The translations under genes were made by a program, and so were the position numbers. Below the pieces are notes generated by a model. That model ran no database searches, had not been told where the DNA came from, and worked only from the letters and a program-made list of their open reading frames with translations. A DNA stretch of 37,373 nucleotides from Fimenecus sp045531435 (GTDB taxonomy: Bacteria > Bacillota > Clostridia > Oscillospirales > Acutalibacteraceae): assembly GCA_045531435.1 (NCBI GenBank), contig JAZSDZ010000126.1, positions 1-37,373 of the forward strand, given 5' to 3'. This document shows, in pieces, positions 32,596 to 37,373 of this stretch (its first letter is position 1; the number at the start of each line of letters is the position of its first letter).

Positions 32596-34008
32596 GTGAA
32601 AGAACAGAATATTCGACCTTTTGGTTGGCAGGATAAGATAGGTTATGCAATGGGTGATATGGGATGTGGCTTTTCATTTCAGCTCGTTTCAACCTTTATG
32701 CAGCTTTTCTATCTGCAATATATAGGAATCAAAGCAGCAGACTATGCTGTAATCATTCTTATTTCAAAAATATTTGATGCTATCAATGATGTTGTTATCG
32801 GTAACCTTGTTGATACAAAGCGTATCGGTAAAAAGAGTAAGTATATGCCATGGATTCTTGCAGGTGGCTTAATTCTTGTTATATTTAATGTAATGATTTT
32901 CGCACCTGTTACAGCATTACCTTATGCAGGTAAATATGCTTGGTGTCTTGTTTCTTATTGCTTATGGTCAATTGCTTATACAATGGTTAATGTGCCTTAT
33001 GGTTCACTTCACAGTGTTATCACAAGTGACCCACAGGAAAAGGTTTCTCTTTCTACTTTCCGTAGTATAGGTGCGGCTTTACCTGCAATCGTAATTATGA
33101 TTGTTCTTCCCGGTATCGTTTATAATAAAGTTGAGAACCCTGTAACAGGTCTTACAGAAGAGGTTCTCAAGGGTGAAACTCTTCTTCCGGTTGCACTTGT
33201 AATGTCAATCGTTGCATTTGCAACTCTTTGGGGAACAACAAAGCTCGTTAAGGAAAGAGTACATCATGAGGACAGCACAGAAAACAAGAATGTTATGACT
33301 GCTTTCTTCTCTGCATTCAAATCTTTCTTCACAAACAGAGCTATGGTTGGCGCTACTATTGCTTCTGTTGCTTCCGTTGCACTTTTCAACTCAACAATGG
33401 CGCTTAACAATATGGTTTTCCAGTATTTCTTCCAGGATACAGGAAAAGTTGGTATTGCTATGGTAGGCTCTTATGCTCCTATGATTGTATTTATGGCAAT
33501 TGTGGGAAAAATAACTGCGAAATTCGGTAAGAAGAATGTTGTTGTAAGCTGTATGCTTGTCGGTGCGATTTCAGGTCTGATTTCATTGTTTGTTCCTGTG
33601 ACTCCTGATGGCAAGGGTATGATTCTTTATATAATCTGCCTTATGGGTCTTAATATCGGTAACGCAGTATTCCAGATTTCAGTCTGGGCTATTGTTGCTG
33701 ACTGTATTGAAGTAAGCTACAGAAAAACAGGTAAGAGTGAAGAAGGTTCACTTTATGCTCTTTATTCATTCTTCCGTAAGCTTTCACAAGGTATCGGTCA
33801 GGCAGTTGTTTCTTGGGGACTTATTGCTATCGGTTTCGTTGAAGGTGAAAATGCTGTTCAGTCCGCAGACTTTGGTGAAAAAGTAAAGAATCTTTACTTT
33901 ATTGTTCTTGCAGCAGGTTCACTTATTGCTTTCCTCTCAATGGCATTTATCTATAACATCGGTAAAAAAGAAGAACAAGAATTAGCAAAGTCTGTTGAAA
34001 ATAAATAA
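32596..34008 (+). CDS. GPH-family sugar:cation symporter 3 (MelB-like MFS)
   Basis: Third GPH transporter, 470 residues, starting with GTG at 32596. The ribosome site is weak (AAAGAAAG), and the nearby ATG at 32594 reads straight into a stop. The N-terminus IRPFGWQDKIGYAMGDMGCGFSFQ is typical of lactose- and beta-glucoside-type GPH members. Other signatures are KIFDAINDVVIGNLVDTKRIGKKSKYMPWI, NVPYGSLHSVITSDPQEKVSLSTFRSIGAALPA and SVWAIVADCIEVSYRKTGKSEEGSLYALYSFFRKLSQGIG. It is 28 bases upstream of the GH2 gene, so importer and hydrolase form one operon, most simply for uptake and hydrolysis of a beta-galactoside such as lactose. Confidence 0.92.
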   Translation: MKEQNIRPFGWQDKIGYAMGDMGCGFSFQLVSTFMQLFYLQYIGIKAADYAVIILISKIFDAINDVVIGNLVDTKRIGKKSKYMPWILAGGLILVIFNVMIFAPVTALPYAGKYAWCLVSYCLWSIAYTMVNVPYGSLHSVITSDPQEKVSLSTFRSIGAALPAIVIMIVLPGIVYNKVENPVTGLTEEVLKGETLLPVALVMSIVAFATLWGTTKLVKERVHHEDSTENKNVMTAFFSAFKSFFTNRAMVGATIASVASVALFNSTMALNNMVFQYFFQDTGKVGIAMVGSYAPMIVFMAIVGKITAKFGKKNVVVSCMLVGAISGLISLFVPVTPDGKGMILYIICLMGLNIGNAVFQISVWAIVADCIEVSYRKTGKSEEGSLYALYSFFRKLSQGIGQAVVSWGLIAIGFVEGENAVQSADFGEKVKNLYFIVLAAGSLIAFLSMAFIYNIGKKEEQELAKSVENK

Positions 34009-34036
34009 TTGAAATAAATCAAAGGAGTGCATATAT

Positions 34037-36274
34037 ATGAGAAAAATTATAAGCTTAAATCGTAAATGGTCATTCCGTAAGGGCGTTAATGAAGTTCCTG
34101 CAGTTACACCTGAAGATTGGGATTTTGTCAATGTTCCACATTGTTGGAATGCTATTGACGGTCAGGATGGTGGCAACGACTATTATCGTGGCACTTGCTG
34201 TTATGTAAAGGATATTGATATGGAAGAAGTTCCGACTGCAGATAAATATTACCTTGAAATCAATGGTGCAAACTCATCTGCAACTGTATATATGAACGGA
34301 AACAAGTTAGCAAGTCACGACGGTGGTTATTCTACATGGAGAGTTGATATTACAGAAGAACTCAAAAAGGGTACAAGACTTGGAATTCTTGTTGACAACT
34401 CTGCAAATGAAACTGTTTATCCACAGATGGCTGACTTTACTTTCTATGGTGGTCTTTACAGAAATGTAAATCTCATTGCAGTAAACAACAGCCACTTTGA
34501 GCTTGACTATTACGGTGGTAAGGGTATTGCAATCACACCTGAAATTGTCGGTTCTGATGCAAGAGTTACATTTGAAGCATTTGTAACAAATAAAAAGGAT
34601 AATCAGATGATTAACTATATCATCAAGGATAAAAACGGCAATGTTGTTGCAACTCTTAAAACTGATGAATTCAAGGAAACAATTGAAATCAAGAATGTTG
34701 TTCTCTGGAATGGTAGAAAGAATCCATATCTCTACACAGCAGAAATCGAACTTGTTGAAGGTGACGAGGTAATTGATAAGGTTTCAACCCGTTTTGGTTG
34801 CCGTACATTTGAAATTGACCCTGAAAGAGGATTTATCCTTAATGGTGAAGAATATCCGCTTCGTGGTGTTTCCCGTCATCAGGACAGATGGGGATTTGGT
34901 AACGCTCTTCTTCCTGAACATCATAAGGAAGATATGGACTTAATTTATGAAATGGGTGCAAACACAATTCGACTTGCACACTATCAGCACGACCAGTATT
35001 TCTATGACCTTTGTGACGAATACGGTATGGTAATCTGGGCAGAAATTCCATATATTTCAAAGCATATGCCAACAGGTCGTGAAAACACAATTTCACAGAT
35101 GAAGGAGCTTATTGTTCAGAACTACAATCACCCATCAATCGTTGTCTGGGGTCTTTCAAATGAAATTTCAATGAATGGTTCTGATGACGACCTTCTTGAA
35201 AACCACAAAATCCTTAATGACCTTTGTCACGAAATGGATAAAACAAGACTTACAACTATCGCAGTTGTTTCAATGTGCAGTCTTGATGACCCGTATATTC
35301 AGATTCCTGATGTTGTTTCACATAACCATTATTTCGGCTGGTACGGTGGAGATACAAGCATGAACGGACCTTGGTTTGATAATTTCCATGCTAAATTCCC
35401 ACAGATTCCTGTTGGTATGAGTGAATATGGCTGTGAAGCACTTAACTGGCATACATCAAACCCACAGCAGGGTGACTATACTGAAGAATATCAGGCATAT
35501 TATCACGAAGAACTTATCAAGCAGTTGTTCTCAAGAAAATATATCTGGGCAACTCACGTATGGAATATGTTTGACTTTGGTGCAGATGCTCGTGCTGAAG
35601 GTGGCGAAAACGGACAGAATCATAAGGGACTTATGACATTTGACCGTAAGTACAAGAAGGACTCATTCTATGCATATAAGGCATGGTTATCTGATGAGCC
35701 ATTCGTTCACATCTGTGGTAAACGATATGTTGACCGTGTTGAAGATGTAACAAAGGTTACTGTTTATTCAAATCAGCCTGAAATTGAACTTTATGTAAAT
35801 GGCGAACTCCTTGAAAAACAGACAAGTGAAAATCACTTCTTCTATTTCAATGTGCCTAACAAGAATCTTTCAAGAGTTCAGGCTATTGCAGGTGAATACG
35901 GTGATGAATCAGTAATCCGTAAGGTTGAAACATTCAATGAGGATTACAGACTCAAAGAAAAGGGCGCAATTCTCAACTGGTTTGATGTAACAGAAGTTGA
36001 CGGTTATCTTTCACTTAACTCAAAAATGAGTGAAATGCTTATGGCGCCGGAAGGACAAATGCTTTTCGGTCAGATTATGGGACCAATCGCTGAAGCTGCA
36101 AAACAGAATGCAGGCGAAGGTGGCTTCGAAATGAACGAAGGTATGATGCAGATGATGGGCGGATTTACAGTTCTTCGTCTTATCGGTATGCTTGGTATGA
36201 CAGGTCTTAAGATGAACAAGGAAGAGCTTCTTGAACTTAACGCAAAGCTTAACCAGATTAAAAAGGCAAACTGA
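34037..36274 (+). CDS. Glycoside hydrolase family 2 enzyme, probably beta-galactosidase
   Basis: Cytoplasmic retaining glycosidase of 745 residues, with no signal peptide. The start has AAAGGAGTG upstream. Order: jelly-roll sugar-binding domain (about 1-165, with WNAIDGQDGGNDYYRGTCCY), an immunoglobulin-like domain (about 170-265), and the TIM barrel (about 266-560) containing LRGVSRHQDRWGFGNAL. The acid/base glutamate is E376 in WGLSNEIS and the nucleophile E463 in MSEYGCEA. A further beta domain (about 560-640) follows. The last 100 residues are unusual: Met-rich and helical (SLNSKMSEMLMAPEGQMLFG...EMNEGMMQMMGG). GH2 also includes beta-glucuronidases and mannosidases; coupling to a GPH transporter favours beta-galactosidase. 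Confidence 0.92.
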   Translation: MRKIISLNRKWSFRKGVNEVPAVTPEDWDFVNVPHCWNAIDGQDGGNDYYRGTCCYVKDIDMEEVPTADKYYLEINGANSSATVYMNGNKLASHDGGYSTWRVDITEELKKGTRLGILVDNSANETVYPQMADFTFYGGLYRNVNLIAVNNSHFELDYYGGKGIAITPEIVGSDARVTFEAFVTNKKDNQMINYIIKDKNGNVVATLKTDEFKETIEIKNVVLWNGRKNPYLYTAEIELVEGDEVIDKVSTRFGCRTFEIDPERGFILNGEEYPLRGVSRHQDRWGFGNALLPEHHKEDMDLIYEMGANTIRLAHYQHDQYFYDLCDEYGMVIWAEIPYISKHMPTGRENTISQMKELIVQNYNHPSIVVWGLSNEISMNGSDDDLLENHKILNDLCHEMDKTRLTTIAVVSMCSLDDPYIQIPDVVSHNHYFGWYGGDTSMNGPWFDNFHAKFPQIPVGMSEYGCEALNWHTSNPQQGDYTEEYQAYYHEELIKQLFSRKYIWATHVWNMFDFGADARAEGGENGQNHKGLMTFDRKYKKDSFYAYKAWLSDEPFVHICGKRYVDRVEDVTKVTVYSNQPEIELYVNGELLEKQTSENHFFYFNVPNKNLSRVQAIAGEYGDESVIRKVETFNEDYRLKEKGAILNWFDVTEVDGYLSLNSKMSEMLMAPEGQMLFGQIMGPIAEAAKQNAGEGGFEMNEGMMQMMGGFTVLRLIGMLGMTGLKMNKEELLELNAKLNQIKKAN

Positions 36275-36386
36275 TTTTTTCGCAATACATTCTGACTTTC
36301 AACTCGCAGTATAACTTATATAGTTTCGCTTCGATGAGATTGTCTTGCAAAAAATAATTCAGTTTAATAATGTTTATGATAAGTAG

Positions 36387-36417
36387 GGCAGGAGATTCGT
36401 TTCCTGCCTTTGCTTTT
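36387..36417 (+). terminator. Intrinsic terminator of the GPH3-GH2 operon
   Basis: GGCAGGA (36387-36393) pairs with TCCTGCC (36402-36408) around an 8-base loop, followed by TTTGCTTTT. The 266-base gap 36275-36540 otherwise holds only the next promoter. Confidence 0.75.
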
Positions 36418-36500
36418 ACCCTTCAATTACGAATTCACTCTCTCCAATAAGTTCCAATTTACATTTTGTTAAAATTTATGTAATTATTTCCAAATATTTA

Positions 36501-36509
36501 TGATATAAT
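36501..36509 (+). promoter_or_regulatory. Extended -10 promoter of the small zinc-ribbon membrane protein gene
   Basis: TG-A-TATAAT gives a perfect extended -10, about 32 bases before the start codon. No clear -35 box is visible. Confidence 0.5.
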
Positions 36510-36540
36510 ATATTTCCATTATATTTTAAGGAAGAATGAA

Positions 36541-36975
36541 ATGAACATTTTACAGAGATTACAGGTGCTGCTTCAACAATTCACAATAAAAATGCAACAA
36601 TTTATGGCGGGAAGATACGGTAACGATGAATTTACATTGGTCTTGCTGGTTTTATCTATGATATTTACATTTTTAGGTAATTTCAGAGTGTTGAGATTTT
36701 TATATTTCATAGGTATTGCCATAATCTGCTATGCGTTATTCAGAGTATTGTCGAAAAATTACGAAGCAAGACGAAAAGAACTTAATTGGTATCTGAGATG
36801 GTCTGTTAAGCCGAAATCAGAGCTTAAACTTTTTGGAAACAAAATCCGTGACAGAAAAACACACAGATATTTTAAGTGCAAGGAATGTAAAACGGTTTTG
36901 AGAGTGCCGAAGGGCAGAGGAAAAATTGAAATTACCTGTCCTAAATGCAGAGTGAAGGTAATTAAGAAAACATAA
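36541..36975 (+). CDS. Small membrane protein with C-terminal zinc ribbon
   Basis: A 144-residue protein of unknown function, with AAGGAAG before the ATG. Two adjoining hydrophobic segments (about residues 32-48 and 50-70) anchor it. The C-terminal third is cytoplasmic and basic, ending in a four-cysteine ribbon FKCKECKTVLRVPKGRGKIEITCPKCRVKV, which resembles the short ribbons seen at the end of many Firmicutes membrane proteins. The N-terminus is Gln-rich and amphipathic. It is a monocistronic unit with its own promoter and terminator. The ribbon may bind RNA or protein, but nothing in the context decides this. Confidence 0.8.
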   Translation: MNILQRLQVLLQQFTIKMQQFMAGRYGNDEFTLVLLVLSMIFTFLGNFRVLRFLYFIGIAIICYALFRVLSKNYEARRKELNWYLRWSVKPKSELKLFGNKIRDRKTHRYFKCKECKTVLRVPKGRGKIEITCPKCRVKVIKKT

Positions 36976-37002
36976 ATACAATTTTGTTATAATAAATTTT
37001 TG

Positions 37003-37032
37003 AAAACAGTCCGTTTTAGTGGACTGTTTTTT
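37003..37032 (+). terminator. Intrinsic terminator after the small zinc-ribbon gene
   Basis: AAAACAGTCC (37003-37012) pairs with GGACTGTTTT (37021-37030) around an 8-base loop, with the T-run continuing to 37032. Confidence 0.9.
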
Positions 37033-37042
37033 GTTGTTTATG

Positions 37043-37071
37043 TTGAAATATTGCATTTGAAGTGATATAGT
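37043..37071 (+). promoter_or_regulatory. Sigma-A promoter of the SOS-linked small gene
   Basis: TTGAAA (37043-37048), 17 bases, then TATAGT (37066-37071). The predicted start of transcription, near 37078, falls right before a LexA-type box. Confidence 0.65.
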
Positions 37072-37082
37072 ACTTTCTGTAC

Positions 37083-37096
37083 AGAACAAATGTTCG
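37083..37096. promoter_or_regulatory. LexA (SOS) box of Gram-positive type
   Basis: The site reads AGAACAAATGTTCG. It keeps both arms GAAC-N4-GTTC of the Bacillus/Clostridium LexA box (CGAACN4GTTCG) and misses only one outer base. It sits just downstream of the -10 box, where LexA binding would block transcription. A second perfect palindrome, TTCTGTACAGAA (37075-37086), overlaps its left edge. Confidence 0.75.
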
Positions 37097-37115
37097 GTAT
37101 AGAAAGGAGGCAGAA

Positions 37116-37355
37116 ATGACTTTGGAACAATTAGGAAAAGAATATTTAAGACAAGCAGAGGATATAAAGGAGATGATAGAGCGATTTTCTGCCCTTAAAA
37201 AGGGAGCATGTGCCATTGAGTTGTATGAGATAAATACGAAAATCACCATATTGCGAGAAATGGAAAGAGATACAAGAATTACAGGGAATACACTTGTTGA
37301 ATATTATGAAAAAAATCCTGTAAAAAAGGTATATCGTTCTCATAGTTACAATTGA
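37116..37355 (+). CDS. Small alpha-helical protein of 79 aa, probably SOS-regulated
   Basis: Unnamed protein with a strong ribosome site (AAAGGAGG) before the ATG. It is almost wholly helical and charged: TLEQLGKEYLRQAEDIKEMIERF, then IELYEINTKITILREMERDTRIT, then NTLVEYYEKN. This suggests a short helical hairpin or dimer that may act as an adaptor. It has no membrane segment and no cysteine ribbon. Its promoter carries a LexA box, so expression after DNA damage is expected. Small proteins of this kind often precede Y-family polymerase or other repair genes in Clostridia; that is recollection, and the next gene lies outside the window, which ends 18 bases after the stop. Confidence 0.75.
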   Translation: MTLEQLGKEYLRQAEDIKEMIERFSALKKGACAIELYEINTKITILREMERDTRITGNTLVEYYEKNPVKKVYRSHSYN

Positions 37356-37373
37356 CAAATTATTTTTTATAGG

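Overview
The window is AT-rich, densely coded chromosomal DNA from a Gram-positive bacterium, most likely a gut-type spore-forming member of the Clostridia (Oscillospirales/Ruminococcaceae-like). The evidence is a SpoIIE sporulation phosphatase, sigma-A-type promoters with strong AGGAGG ribosome sites, a Bacillus/Clostridium-type LexA box, several GPH-family sugar transporters with a GH2 glycosidase, and membrane proteins with zinc ribbons and a DUF6273-like domain. This assignment is an inference from gene content. No rRNA, tRNA, IS element, prophage or CRISPR array was seen.

Layout. 1-6.3 kb: the 3' part of leuS, an rlmA-type rRNA methyltransferase, a PlsC-like acyltransferase with a zinc ribbon (reverse), a RluA-family pseudouridine synthase (reverse), and an XRE regulator fused to a membrane domain. 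6.4-11.2 kb (reverse): a compact five-gene operon of SCP2-like protein, class III PLP aminotransferase, split transketolase (two genes) and a second SCP2-like protein. It has a good promoter at one end and a strong terminator at the other, and I cannot assign it to a known pathway. 11.4-16.3 kb (forward): secA followed by two membrane proteins of unknown function. 16.3-16.6 kb: two terminators around a dispersed-type repeat. 16.6-21.2 kb (reverse): minD-like ATPase, mgsA, hisS, aspS and a small membrane protein. 21.4-23.8 kb: spoIIE. 23.8-27.8 kb (reverse): a pyruvyltransferase-like gene, then a three-gene operon of SPFH/zinc-ribbon protein, membrane protein and zinc-ribbon/DUF6273 protein behind a perfect consensus promoter. 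27.9-36.3 kb: a sugar-use region with three GPH symporters, an AraC regulator and a GH2 beta-galactosidase-like enzyme. 36.5-37.4 kb: a small zinc-ribbon membrane protein and a small SOS-controlled gene that probably starts a cassette continuing past the window.

How the genes work together. Translation and secretion housekeeping genes (leuS, aspS, hisS, rlmA, rlu, secA) are interleaved with accessory operons. The best candidate for an undescribed system is the SCP2/aminotransferase/transketolase operon. Its chemistry suggests a ketose or other carbonyl compound made or cleaved by transketolase and aminated by the PLP enzyme, with two tandem-domain SCP2-like proteins possibly handling a hydrophobic substrate or product. 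Second are the SPFH/zinc-ribbon operon and the SOS-box-controlled small gene at the right edge.

Limits. All family calls come from reading motifs by eye. No database search, alignment or structure prediction was run.
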